DNA of 64,000 nucleotides. Source: Streptomyces sp. SID13726 (lineage in GTDB: Bacteria > Actinomycetota > Actinomycetes > Streptomycetales > Streptomycetaceae). Location: contig NZ_JAAGLY010000002.1 in the NCBI RefSeq assembly GCF_010548375.1, positions 248,001 through 312,000 of the forward strand. Direction: 5' to 3'. Shown here piece by piece: positions 50,640 through 59,825 of the stretch. Positions within the stretch are counted from its first letter, which is position 1, and each line of letters begins with the position of its first letter. The notes beneath the pieces were generated by a model. The model did no database searches, was not told the DNA's origin, and saw nothing but the letters and a program-made list of their open reading frames with translations. A program made the position numbers and the translations under genes.

Positions 50640-52006
50640 ATCGCGTTGAAGTGGTCATGGGTGGGGACCTTGCCGATGTCAGGTTGTGGGCTGGAGAGCT
50701 GGGTGCTCTGCATGAGCGGTTCGTGCACCGGTTCAACCGGGAGGAGCCGCGACAGTCGGCGCTTGCTTACATGCGTGGGCTGGTTGCGTCACTGGAGCGG
50801 AAGAACGGCTGGACGCTGGCGGAGGAGGCCGGCCATGCGGGTCCCGATCGCATCCACCGGCTGCTGAACCGGATCGAGTGGGACGCCGACGAGGTCCTTG
50901 ACGACGTACGCGACTACGTCGTGGAACATCTCGCAGACCGCGATGCCGTCCTGATCGTCGATGACACCGGGTTTCTGAAGAAGGGCATCCGTTCGGCCGG
51001 CGTGCAACGGCACTACTCCGGCACCGCCGGCCGCACCGAGAACTGCCAGATCGGTGTGTTCCTCGCCTACGCCACCGGCCGCGGACGCACTCTGATCGAC
51101 CGACGGCTGTATCTGCCCACCTCCTGGACGGACGACCGGGACCGCTGCCGGCGGGCCGGCATCGACGACAGTGTCGCCTTCGAGACGAAGGTGGCCATGG
51201 CCAAGGCGATGGTCCGCCGGGCCGTCGCCGACAAGGTCCCGTTCGGCTGGGTGACGGCGGACGCCGCTTACGGCTACAGCAAGGGCTGGCGGTTCGAGCT
51301 GGAGCAGGCGGACGTCTTCCACGTCATGGCCACCACCCGGCACGACACCGTCGTCACCCGCTGGTCCATCGACCACCCCGTCCACGACCTGTTTCCCGGC
51401 CTGCCTCGGCAGAAATGGAAACGCCGTTCCTGCGGCGACGGAGCCCACGGCCGGCGGATCTTCGACTGGGCCCGCGTCGAAGTGAGGCCCTGGCACCGCG
51501 AGGACCGCCGGCACTGGGTCCTCGCCCGCCGCAGCGTCAGCAGGCCCGAGGAGATCTCCTACTACATCGCCTACTGCCCCGCCGACACGACGCTGGACGA
51601 GCTGATCCACATCGCGGGCAGCCGCTGGGCAGTCGAGGAATGCTTCCAGACCGCCAAGCAGGAGTGCGGCCTGGACGACTACCAGGTCCGCCGCTACCCC
51701 GGCTGGCACCGCCACATGACCCTCGCCATGGCCGCCCACGCCTGCCTGACCGTCCTGCGGGCCCGACAGCTGGACACGGACAAAGCAGAAACGGATCCTC
51801 CCAGCTCATCCAACTCAGCCTCGCCGAAATCCGACGCCTGATCACCCGCCTCACCGACGGCCGCCCCACCCCGGTCGAGCACATTCTGCGATGGTCAACC
51901 TGGCGCCGACGACGCCAGTATCAGGCCCGCCTCAGTCACTACAAACGGCGCGGACACAGCCCCTGAAAACTGCCCAGCAATCAGAACAAACACCGTTGCA
52001 GTACTA
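50640..52006 (+). mobile_element. IS701-family insertion element (edges approximate)
   Basis: Carries a single DDE transposase. The right side probably ends at TTGCAGTACTAG (about 52006), past the transposase reading frame. A matching inverted repeat could not be found on the left, so the left edge is only placed between the 13-bp duplication and the transposase start; the left end may be truncated. It separates the substrate-binding gene from the LysR gene. Confidence 0.6.
50657..51966 (+). pseudogene. IS701-family transposase, probable C-terminal frameshift
   Basis: The open frame from ATG 50657 runs 394 residues to a stop at 51841. It has the IS701 DDE core: first Asp in AVLIVDDTGFLKKG (about 94-107), second in GWVTADAAYGYS (about 196-207) and Glu in RWAVEECFQTAKQE (about 322-335). 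After LRARQLDTDK the frame gives an unlikely Ser/Pro tail, while the next frame continues with LIQLSLAEIRRLITRL and HILRWSTWRRRRQYQARLSHYKRR up to 51966, the normal end of the family. One frameshift near 51780-51800 is therefore likely; whether the core still works is unclear. Confidence 0.78.
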
Positions 52007-52092
52007 GGCCGCACGCTGGTCACGAGGTAGCCTCCGTCTCCTTCGGGAGGCAGTGGAGATTCCTTCGTCACGGCGGCCGAGCGCCCGGTGGA

Positions 52093-53013
52093 TCAGGCCC
52101 TGGTGCTCCTGACCAGCTGACGGAGCCGGGCGGCGGCCATCTCGATCACGGCCTGCACCGGGCGGGAGAGCACCGCGTTGTGCCGGTACACGATGGCGAA
52201 GTGGTCGTAGAGCCGCGGTTCCAGCGAGAAGCAGTGCAGTTGTGCGGGCAGCTTGTCCTGATACCGGCGCACGACGCTGCGTGCGGTGATCGCGTCGGCC
52301 AGCCCCAGGGCGGCCACCTCCAGCGCGGTCTCCACGTTCTCGACCTCGATGGCGGCCTGCAGGGTGCCGCCCACCGACTGCACGGCGTTCCTGAGCTGCT
52401 GCCGGGTGTAGTCGGCGTCGCCCCATGTGGCCTCGGAGAGCACCAGGGTGGCGGCGGCGAGGTCGGTGCAGGTCACGGCCCGCTGCACCCGGTCCGGATC
52501 AGCGGTGACGTACACGACCTCGTCACGCGTCACCGGTTTCACGCTCAGCGCGCTGTCGTCGATGGGAAGGGCGACCAGCGCCGCCTCCAGTTGCCCGCGC
52601 CGGACCAGTTCGATGGTGTCCATGGAGTTCTGCCCTACGAGGGAGAGCCGGGCCGAGGGGAAGCGCTCGCGCATGTCGGCCACGAGCCGGGTCTCCAGAT
52701 AGAGGTGCGCGGCGCCGAAGAGGCCGAACCGGATGGTTCCGGTGACCGCCCGGTCCGCGTCCGCGACCGCCCTGCTCCCCTGCTCGACCGCGTCGAGGGC
52801 CTGCCGGGCGTATCCCTCCAGTGCCAGAGCGGCCTCGGTGGGGACGACTCCACGCCCCACGCGCTGGAACAAGGCGGTGGACATGCCCCGTTCGAGCAAC
52901 CGGATCTGCTGGGCCAGCGAGGGCTGGGCCAGGCCGAGGGCGTCCGCGGCCCTGGTGAACGAGCCGTGCTCGACGGTCGCCACGAAGCAGCGCAGCTGAT
53001 GGAGCGTGACCAA
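52093..53013 (-). CDS. LysR-family transcriptional regulator
   Basis: 306 residues: LysR HTH (TLHQLRCFVATVEHGSFTRAAD, LAQPSLAQQIRLLE, 3-42) and a CynR/BenM-like ligand domain (GTIRFGLFGAAHLYLE). TTG at 53011-53013 is the only sensible start; AAAGGAGA lies six bases before it. It is divergent from the hydroxyacid dehydrogenase/IclR pair and is likely to regulate it. Confidence 0.87.
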   Translation of the reverse strand: MVTLHQLRCFVATVEHGSFTRAADALGLAQPSLAQQIRLLERGMSTALFQRVGRGVVPTEAALALEGYARQALDAVEQGSRAVADADRAVTGTIRFGLFGAAHLYLETRLVADMRERFPSARLSLVGQNSMDTIELVRRGQLEAALVALPIDDSALSVKPVTRDEVVYVTADPDRVQRAVTCTDLAAATLVLSEATWGDADYTRQQLRNAVQSVGGTLQAAIEVENVETALEVAALGLADAITARSVVRRYQDKLPAQLHCFSLEPRLYDHFAIVYRHNAVLSRPVQAVIEMAAARLRQLVRSTRA

Positions 53014-53138
53014 GGCATCTCCTTTGGCTCCTGAAGGAGGCAGAGGCTACCTCGCTGCCCGAGCTCGGCCTAGGTTGCTGCGCAACCCCGGTGAAAGCGC
53101 TTCGTCGACGGCGACGCGCCGAGTGAAGGGCAGACATC

Positions 53139-54080
53139 ATGGTTGCTGTGGGCTTTGTCGGTCTCGGCAGTATGGGTGGTCCCATGTGCCGGCGGCTGGC
53201 GCGGGCCGGGTACGACGTACGTGCCTTCGACATCGACCCGGCCAAGGTCGCCTCCGCGGTGGAGGCCGGTGCCGTGGCCGCCGAGTCCGCGACGGACTGC
53301 GCGTCCGCGGCGGACATCTTCCTGACGTCGCTGCCGCGGCCCGATCACGTGGAGAACGTGATGCTCGACGGCGGTGCCCTTGCGGCGCTGCGCCCGGGCT
53401 CCGTCTGGGTCGACCTCACCACCAACGACATCGAGCTGGTCGCGCGCCTGGCGGAACACGCGCCCACAGGTGTCAGCGTCGTCGACTCACCGGTGACCGG
53501 TGCCGTCGACGGAGCTCGCAACGGCCGTCTCACCCTGTTCGCCGGGGGCGAGGCCGGCGATGTGGAGCGCGTGCGCCCGGTCCTGGAGACCCTCGGCACC
53601 ATGATCGCCTGCGGTCCGCTCGGCACCGGGAACGTCGTCAAGCTCGTCACCAACCAGCTGTGGTTCATCTCCGCCGCGGCCATCGGCGAGGGGTTCGCGC
53701 TCGGGGTGCGCAACGGCGTCGCGCTCGAGGTCCTCTGGGCCGCGATCCGCCAGTCGGTGGGCGACTCGTTCGTCGCCTCGCACGACGCTCCCTCCATCTT
53801 CGCCGGGCACTACGACCCGTCGTTCACCCTGGATCTCTGCCTCAAGGACCTGCGCCTCATCCAAGGGCTCCAGTCCGGCCTCGGCGCCGAACTGCCCCTG
53901 ACCGACGCCGCCCGCGGTGCGTTCAAGCTCGCCGCCGACCGGTACGGCCCCGAGGCGGCCGAACTGCTCGTCGCCAAGCGCATCGAGGAGGACGCCGACG
54001 TGTCCTTCCGCCTCGCCGGGGACTGGGTCCCGCCGTGGGAGGTCGACGACAGCGGCTCCACGGCACCCGTCACGACATGA
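53139..54080 (+). CDS. NAD(P)-dependent beta-hydroxyacid dehydrogenase (HIBADH/GarR family)
   Basis: 313 residues. Rossmann GFVGLGSMGGPM (5-16), substrate-binding DSPVTGAVDGARNGRLTLFAGG (about 113-134) and catalytic Lys in TGNVVKLVTNQLW (about 163-175) are all conserved, with the all-helical C-terminal dimer domain. It oxidises 3-hydroxyacids such as 3-hydroxyisobutyrate or reduces tartronate semialdehyde. Its stop overlaps the IclR start by ATGA. A LysR gene is divergent. Confidence 0.88.
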   Translation: MVAVGFVGLGSMGGPMCRRLARAGYDVRAFDIDPAKVASAVEAGAVAAESATDCASAADIFLTSLPRPDHVENVMLDGGALAALRPGSVWVDLTTNDIELVARLAEHAPTGVSVVDSPVTGAVDGARNGRLTLFAGGEAGDVERVRPVLETLGTMIACGPLGTGNVVKLVTNQLWFISAAAIGEGFALGVRNGVALEVLWAAIRQSVGDSFVASHDAPSIFAGHYDPSFTLDLCLKDLRLIQGLQSGLGAELPLTDAARGAFKLAADRYGPEAAELLVAKRIEEDADVSFRLAGDWVPPWEVDDSGSTAPVTT

Positions 54081-54895
54081 GCCTCGGGCGTACCGCCCCG
54101 TCAGGCGACGTCCGTACGGGCACCAGATCCGTCGACCGGGCCCTGGCCGTTCTGGAGTCGCTCGCCCGGAACGGTGAGGCGAGCGTCGTCGAACTCGCCG
54201 GTGAGCTCGGCGTCAACAAGACCACCGCCTGGCGGATACTCCAGACGCTCGGGCGGCACCGCATCGTGGAACAGTCGGACGATCGCGGGAAGTACCGGCT
54301 GGGCGCGGGTCTGCTGCGACTGGCCGGAGCGGCCGCAGGCGGCCTGGAGCTGCTCCAGGAGGCGCGACCGGTCTGCCACCGGCTCATGGCCGCGACGGGC
54401 CGGACCGTGAACCTCGCCGTACGCTCCGACAGTTCGGTGTTCTACCTGGACCAGGCGGCGGACCCGTCGGCACCACCGTCGTACGACCGGGTCGGCCGGT
54501 ACGTCCCCCTGCACACCACCGGCGCCGGCAGAGTGCTGATGGCCGGACTGGACAGTGACGGGCGCGCCGACCTGTTCGGCGTGCTCTCGCGGCGGACCGG
54601 TCTCGCCCCCACCGAGAAGGCCCGGCTGCGCGAGGAGTTCGCGCGGATCGGCGAACTCGGCTACACGGTCGCCGCGAACGACTTCGGGGAGGGCCTGGCG
54701 GCGGTGGCCGCTCCGGTGCGCGACGCCCGCGGCGACGTGGTCGCGGCGCTGAGCGTCTCGGAACCGGTCGACCACCTGACCGAGGACCGCGTCGAGGAAG
54801 TCGTGCCCCTCCTTCTCGCGGCCACCTCCGAGGTGTCCCACCGGCTCGGCCGCAGACGGGATGCGGGCGCGCTCGCCACGTACGTCCCGGGGTGA
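54077..54895 (+). CDS. IclR-family transcriptional regulator
   Basis: 272 residues: winged HTH (RSVDRALAVLESLARNGEASVVELAGELGVNKTTAWRILQTL, 16-57) and the IclR effector domain (about 75-255; VPLHTTGAGRVLMAG, GYTVAANDFGEGLAAVAAPVRDARG). It is translationally coupled to the hydroxyacid dehydrogenase and with the divergent LysR gives this locus two regulators. Effector unknown. Confidence 0.88.
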   Translation: MSLGRTAPSGDVRTGTRSVDRALAVLESLARNGEASVVELAGELGVNKTTAWRILQTLGRHRIVEQSDDRGKYRLGAGLLRLAGAAAGGLELLQEARPVCHRLMAATGRTVNLAVRSDSSVFYLDQAADPSAPPSYDRVGRYVPLHTTGAGRVLMAGLDSDGRADLFGVLSRRTGLAPTEKARLREEFARIGELGYTVAANDFGEGLAAVAAPVRDARGDVVAALSVSEPVDHLTEDRVEEVVPLLLAATSEVSHRLGRRRDAGALATYVPG

Positions 54896-54938
54896 CGGTG
54901 CCACGCGCGTCATGTGGACCAGGCGGCAGGCGTACGTC

Positions 54939-54970
54939 GGGGGCGCGAGGTGCCCAGACCTCGCGCCCCC
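54939..54970. terminator. Bidirectional terminator between the IclR and fucosidase genes
   Basis: Perfect 13-bp stem GGGGGCGCGAGGT / ACCTCGCGCCCCC, six-base loop, between two convergent stops (43 and 8 bases away). Confidence 0.85.
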
Positions 54971-54978
54971 GAGGAGGG

Positions 54979-56931
54979 TCAGGAGGCGACGATCTGCCAC
55001 TGCTGCTGCGTCAGGGACGCGTACGGCTGCTGCTCGATGTTGGTCCCGTCGGCGGTGCCGCCCTCGTCGACGCCGAGGCAGAGCCCGCTGAAGCGGTTGA
55101 TGAGGAAGAAGTACCCGTCACCGGTCGGCGTGACGGCCCAGTGCTGCTGGGGGACGTCGGAGTCCGCGTAGATGGCCACGTTGCCGCCGTCGGCGCGGGA
55201 GAGGCCGGCCACCTCCATGAGCTTGCCGCTGTTGACGCCCTTGATCTCGTAGTAGCCGTCGCCGGTGGAGGCGAAGGTCCACTTCTGGGTGGCGTTGTTC
55301 AGCCAGGTCCACTGCTGGATGTTGGTGCCGTTGGCGGTGCCGAAGCTCGCGACGTCGGCCACCTTGCCGCTGTTGCGGTTGACCAGCCGGTACACCGTGC
55401 CGTCGCCCGGCAGCACCCTCGACACCAGGGCGGGCTTGGCCGTGCGGCCACCGATCCGGACGCCGCCGACGTTGGCGTACCCGCCGGTGGCCGCGTTCGC
55501 CTGGATCCGTACGAAGCCCACGTTGCGGGCGGACCACTCGACGATCTTCGTCTTGCGGTTGCCCGCCCAGGTGCCGGTGGCGACCTGGGTGAAGTTCGTG
55601 CCGTCGGTGCTGGTGGAGATGGTGTACGAGGTGATGTCGCCGTCGGTGGAGTCGTTGCGGTTCCACTGCTTGGGCAGGTACTCCAGCGTGGAGACGTTGC
55701 TCCACACACCGCCGAGGTCGATCGTGAGCGACTGGGACAGCGGCGAGGACAGTCCCCAGGTCGACCAGCAGGTCTCGTAGCGGACGTCGCTCAGTCCGTC
55801 GATGGCGTTGAGCGGTCCCTCGCCGGTGCGGAAGGCGGTGGCGTACGCGTTGACCGGGGTGACGGGGTTCTCGGCGCGCAGCGGCTGGGTGGGCAGCGCC
55901 GGCCTGGAGGTGTCGGGGCTCCACGCGGCGCCGACCTCGGCCAGCCGGTTGACGATGTTGGTGTCCAGCAACCCGCTGCGGTTGGGCGGGCAGTTCAGGA
56001 TGAACGAGGTGTACTTCGGTTCCAGGTCGGTGAGGTGCGAGACGATCGCGTCCTTGCTCATGAGGCTCTCGGTCGGCGTGGAGGGGTGCCAGAACCAGCC
56101 GTTGCTGATGGTCTGCCCCTGCATTCCGGCGTAGGTGTTGCCGGTGGGCGCCGTGACGCCGAGCGGCTCCTCGAAGAAGATCGCGTCACCGAGGAACGGC
56201 TCCGCGAGGCCGCCGATGTCGAGCATGACGCAGTCCGGCTGGAGCTGCTTCACCAGCGCACGGATCCGCTGGTAGGAGACGGCCTGCTGGCCCATCTGCC
56301 ACGCGTACCCGTCGGTCATCAGCATGTCGATGGTGCCGTAGTTGGTGAGCAGTTCGGTGAGCTGCCCCAGGATGAACGTCATGTCGCCGGGCTGGATCGC
56401 GTCGGTGGCGTCGAGACCGGTCACGTTGTGCCGGGTCTCCCACGCCTCGACGCCGAAGGTGCGGTCCCAGATCGAGAAGTAGAACCCGACCTTCAGGCCC
56501 TTCGCCCGGAAGGCGTCGCAGTACGCCTGCACCACGTCGTGCTTGTAGGAGCTGTTGGCGACGTTCTGGGTGCCGAAGGCGCTCGGCCACAGGGCGAAGC
56601 CGTCGTGGTGCTTGGTGGTCAGGATGCCGTAGTTCATCTTCGCGGCGGCCGCCGCATCGGCCCACTGCCCGCAGTTGACGCTCGGGGGCGCGAAGATGGT
56701 GGGGCTCTGGTTGGGCTCGGCCCACTCCTGGTCGGTGAACGTGCCCAGGCTGAAGTGGTTGAACATGCCGAACCGCATGTCGACCATCTTGCTGAGGTTG
56801 GTCTGGGTGTCGGCGGCGGCCGCCGAAGACAGCAGGGCGGAAAAGCCGGGGACGATCGGCAGGGCGGTCGCCGCCGTCGCCGCACCGGCGGCGCCGAGGA
56901 ACGTACGGCGAGTGATTCTTCCTGAGGACAT
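54979..56931 (-). CDS. TAT-exported GH29 alpha-L-fucosidase with F5/8C and ricin-type lectin modules
   Basis: 650 residues. A twin-arginine signal (RITRRTFLGAAG, 5-16) precedes a GH29 barrel (about 45-320: FGMFNHFSLGTF, TKHHDGFALWPS, VGFYFSIWDR, and IDMLMTDGYAW with the probable nucleophile Asp). A galactose-binding F5/8C (CBM32-like) module follows (about 350-490), then a ricin-B/CBM13 module with QxW-type repeats (about 500-650; IQQWTW, QQHWAV, QQQWQI). It would release fucose from glycans outside the cell while bound to galactosides. ATG 56931 has AGGAG upstream; GTG two codons earlier is less likely. Confidence 0.88.
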   Translation of the reverse strand: MSSGRITRRTFLGAAGAATAATALPIVPGFSALLSSAAAADTQTNLSKMVDMRFGMFNHFSLGTFTDQEWAEPNQSPTIFAPPSVNCGQWADAAAAAKMNYGILTTKHHDGFALWPSAFGTQNVANSSYKHDVVQAYCDAFRAKGLKVGFYFSIWDRTFGVEAWETRHNVTGLDATDAIQPGDMTFILGQLTELLTNYGTIDMLMTDGYAWQMGQQAVSYQRIRALVKQLQPDCVMLDIGGLAEPFLGDAIFFEEPLGVTAPTGNTYAGMQGQTISNGWFWHPSTPTESLMSKDAIVSHLTDLEPKYTSFILNCPPNRSGLLDTNIVNRLAEVGAAWSPDTSRPALPTQPLRAENPVTPVNAYATAFRTGEGPLNAIDGLSDVRYETCWSTWGLSSPLSQSLTIDLGGVWSNVSTLEYLPKQWNRNDSTDGDITSYTISTSTDGTNFTQVATGTWAGNRKTKIVEWSARNVGFVRIQANAATGGYANVGGVRIGGRTAKPALVSRVLPGDGTVYRLVNRNSGKVADVASFGTANGTNIQQWTWLNNATQKWTFASTGDGYYEIKGVNSGKLMEVAGLSRADGGNVAIYADSDVPQQHWAVTPTGDGYFFLINRFSGLCLGVDEGGTADGTNIEQQPYASLTQQQWQIVAS

Positions 56932-57289
56932 GCTCACTCCTGTGGACTGAGTGCGGGTGACGCGCGGAGTGTGATCTCCGTGGCAACATCGGATGTATTA
57001 AGAGGCACCGCTACGAGATCTGTCCAGAGGTTCAGCAGAAGCCACAGATAAAACGGCGCATTGCCCCATAAACCCCAGGGTCGCAACCACAAAACCTAGG
57101 ATGTATTGAGCAGATAGATCAGGGCGCTCATATCGAAGGCGGCATCCAGACGACAGCCCTCCGGGCCGCGCGATCTGTCACGGCAGGTGACCGGGCACCG
57201 GACGTCGTCAATCCGCCCGCCCGTTGCCGACGTCCGCCGGTTGTGCAATGTGGTTGCGGAGGATGGGGCGGATGCGGTGATACTCCGGC
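56932..57289. promoter_or_regulatory. Fucosidase upstream region with operator-like dyad and repeats
   Basis: 358 bases, unusually A+T-rich for this genome. ACATC-G-GATGT (56986-56996) is a dyad, and GGATGTATTAAG (56991-57002) is repeated as GGATGTATTGAG (57099-57110), 108 bases on. This looks like regulator binding for sugar-controlled expression of the fucosidase. No regulator gene is adjacent. Confidence 0.5.
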
Positions 57290-57597
57290 ATGAGCAGAGA
57301 TGCCGAGGTCATCGTGCTCGACCGCTGGTCGGACGAGGTCATGGAACCGCGAACGGCAAGCTGGGCGAGGCGACCACGTGGGCTCTGCCCAGGCAGTCCG
57401 GCGGTGCCCGCGCGTACGGCCATGACCTCACGCCGGTCCACGGCGACCCCGACCGCTTGTGGATCGTCGCCGACGCGGGCACCGTACAGCTCTCCAAGAG
57501 CGGCGCCGCCGACTGCTGCACCTGCAATGAGCACTTCGGCCGCTACAAGGACGCCGACAGCCGCCACAAGACCACCTGGGCCGTCCCCGCCTACTAG
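57290..57597 (+). pseudogene. Frameshifted small hypothetical protein
   Basis: Coding bias and protein-like sequence start at ATG 57290 (MSRDAEVIVLDRWSDEVM) in one frame. They continue from about 57343 in the next frame as HGTANGKLGEATTWALP, then LWIVADAGTVQLSKSGAADC and HKTTWAVPAY, stopping at 57597. A single-base change near 57345 would join them into a ~102-residue protein with a CxC motif. No family recognised. It may be a real pseudogene or a sequencing error. Confidence 0.45.
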
Positions 57598-57645
57598 TGA
57601 ATACCGATACAAGAACATGCGAACCACCCACGGGAGCTGTGGAAG

Positions 57646-58383
57646 TTGACTGCAACAGGTGTACGTACGCGTGTCATGGGCGTGCTGCTCGTCCTCATGG
57701 CACTGGCCGCCGGCGTGGGGAGTTGGTTCGCCTTCACCTCGTGGCTGCCTGCCGACGTGGACCGGTACCGGGACTACACGGCGGCCTCGCCCTGCCCCGA
57801 ACGGCCCGCGCGGCAGGCGGTGGAGGACTGCGTGCGCACGGTCACCTTCACCGTCGAGGACGTCCGGCTCGGGCGCCAGAAGAAGAACGACAAGAAGGTG
57901 ACACTGTCCGGCGCACCCTTCTGGAACGGCACCGTCTCGTTCGGTGACACCGATCCCCTGTTACCCGAACTCAGCAGGGGCGACCAGGTCACCGGCACCG
58001 TATGGCGCGGTACCGTCACGATGCTCACCAAGGGCGAACTGCGGCAGAACACCTCAGGCGCGCCGCGCGACGAACCCCAGATGGTGGCCGCGATCGGCAC
58101 GTCCAGCGGTCTCCTGGCGATCCTCGCCCTCGCGTTCGGCACGGCACGTCTGGCCGGGAGGCCCGACCGGAAGTACGTCGCCTGGAAGCCGTACGGAAAG
58201 CGGCTTGTCATCACCTTGGCGAGTGCCACCTTCGCGGTGGGCCTGCCCTTGGTGTGGCTGGGAGTTCCCTGGTGGCTGACCCCCGTCGGCATCTCGGCGG
58301 TGGTCGCCTGCGGCACCGTGTTGATCTACCGGTGGGACACACCGTCCGGGCGACTCCGGGCTCCGGTCCGTACGCACTCCTAG
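57646..58383 (+). CDS. Membrane protein, unknown function
   Basis: 245 residues from TTG at 57646 (GGGAG nine bases upstream); ATG at 57676 is an alternative. Helix 1 (about 12-33), an extracytoplasmic domain with two Cys (SPCPERPARQAVEDC) and beta-rich text (VTFTVEDVRLGRQ, GDQVTGTVWRGTVTML), then three helices (about 148-168, 185-205, 208-228). Layout resembles DUF3592-like actinobacterial proteins; function unknown. Confidence 0.7.
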   Translation: MTATGVRTRVMGVLLVLMALAAGVGSWFAFTSWLPADVDRYRDYTAASPCPERPARQAVEDCVRTVTFTVEDVRLGRQKKNDKKVTLSGAPFWNGTVSFGDTDPLLPELSRGDQVTGTVWRGTVTMLTKGELRQNTSGAPRDEPQMVAAIGTSSGLLAILALAFGTARLAGRPDRKYVAWKPYGKRLVITLASATFAVGLPLVWLGVPWWLTPVGISAVVACGTVLIYRWDTPSGRLRAPVRTHS

Positions 58384-58392
58384 GACGTTTCC

Positions 58393-58424
58393 CGGCCGGG
58401 GCTCCCTTTGGCGGGTCCCGGCCG
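58393..58424. terminator. Hairpin between convergent membrane-protein and PucR genes
   Basis: 8-bp stem CGGCCGGG / CCCGGCCG with a 16-base loop in the 56-base gap between the two stops. Confidence 0.5.
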
Positions 58425-58439
58425 ACGGGCTGATGTAAC

Positions 58440-59699
58440 TCAGCAGTTTCGCTGCGCCGGCGCAAGCAGCCCCGCGAGGTCAGCCAACCGCAAGGCGGCA
58501 TGAATGGAGAACCGTGACTGGCCCGTTGGTTCCTCCCCGAGCAGTTCCCTGGCACGTTCGATTCGGTAGTAAAGAGTCGTGCGGTGGACGTTGAGCGCAT
58601 CGGACGTCGCGCTGACGTTGCCTTCCCGCTCAAGATAGGCAAGAAGGGTCGCCGCCAACGGGATTCTGCGTTCCGATATCAACGCCGCCACACCCTGGTT
58701 GATGGAAGCTATGCCGGCAGGGTCCCAATCCACCGCGGAGAACAGACGGTATTCACCGAGGGATTCCCACCACGCGCGGCCGTTCAACTCGGGAACCCTG
58801 TTGGCGACCTTCGCCGCGAACTCCGCCTGCCGGAACGACCGGTCGAATCCGTCCGCCGAGCCCAGCGCACCACCGAGCCCGATCGCGGTGACGGAGACGT
58901 CGTGCACCTCGGCGGTATGACGCGCAGCGGCCGATAGCTGTTCGAGCAGCGCTTCAGCGGCTTCTCGCGGCGACGAGACGAGCGCCACGACGTCTTCCCC
59001 CTGTACGAAGGCCACGAAGCCGTGCATACCGAGCAGGTTGACCAATGTGTCCAGGACACCGTCAACCAGCTCCACTTGTCCGGACGTCGGAGAGACGAAG
59101 GTGATGAGACATAGGTACGCGCGTTCCAGGTCCTCGATCTGGAAGTCGTCGCGCAATCTCCTGAACAGCGCGTGCCGACGGCTCGCGCCGGCGCGCTGGA
59201 CATCACGCAACACCTGACTGCCGACGGCGACATGGCGCCGTTTCCCCTCACTCACGCCCAGCAGATGGGGTCGCATTTCGCAACCGGCTTGGATCGTGCG
59301 AGCGATGTCCTCGTCGTCGACCGGCGGGTCGGCGTCAATAAGCCATATACGGGCCAGTGTCCGCGCTCCGGACATGACCGGAACCATCACCCTCGGCAGC
59401 AGTCCGTGTTCTGCGCTTGCGGGAATACGCAGTGCCTCGCGGGCGATCGCCACACCGCAGTCGATGAAATAGCGCAGATGCTCCGGAGTAGGACTGCGGT
59501 CCAGCATGGCCCTGACTCGCGCATCGTCGATACGTCCGATCTGTGCGCTCGCCGCAAGCGGTCGAAACGAGCCGTCCTCCACGAAGGCCGCCCGGTTCAA
59601 ACCGGCTGCCAGCTCGTCCGTGATCTCCTGCAGGTCGTTCAGCACCTTGGCGAGCACTCCCGTTCCTGGATCGGCGAGGGGTGCGGGAGGCCTCATCAT
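58440..59699 (-). CDS. PucR/CdaR-type transcriptional regulator
   Basis: 419 residues. The C-terminal HTH of PucR proteins is clear (LLAYLEREGNVSATSDALNVHRTTLYYRIERARELLG, about 350-386); a GGDEF-like central domain (about 190-300; LERAYLCLITFVSPTSGQ, DVVALVSSPREA) and an N-terminal sensor region precede it. The group activates purine, sugar-acid or osmolyte catabolic genes. It is divergent (126 bases) from the MFS-M24 pair, its probable target. Two adjacent ATG codons; the outer is used here. Confidence 0.85.
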   Translation of the reverse strand: MMRPPAPLADPGTGVLAKVLNDLQEITDELAAGLNRAAFVEDGSFRPLAASAQIGRIDDARVRAMLDRSPTPEHLRYFIDCGVAIAREALRIPASAEHGLLPRVMVPVMSGARTLARIWLIDADPPVDDEDIARTIQAGCEMRPHLLGVSEGKRRHVAVGSQVLRDVQRAGASRRHALFRRLRDDFQIEDLERAYLCLITFVSPTSGQVELVDGVLDTLVNLLGMHGFVAFVQGEDVVALVSSPREAAEALLEQLSAAARHTAEVHDVSVTAIGLGGALGSADGFDRSFRQAEFAAKVANRVPELNGRAWWESLGEYRLFSAVDWDPAGIASINQGVAALISERRIPLAATLLAYLEREGNVSATSDALNVHRTTLYYRIERARELLGEEPTGQSRFSIHAALRLADLAGLLAPAQRNC

Positions 59700-59825
59700 G
59701 GCCGATTCGACACCTGTAGCAAAGAGCCGCGGTCGTGCCAGGCGTTGCTCGACATCGCTCCGATGACGCGGTCCCTGGAGCAGGCCTAATTTTCAGGTCC
59801 ACACAAGCCAGCACGAGGAGTGATC

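Noticed and set aside
51995..52010. CTAG as a target-site duplication of the IS701 element
   Set aside because: TACTAGG occurs at the right side but no matching CTAG or inverted repeat was found at the left side, so no duplication can be claimed.
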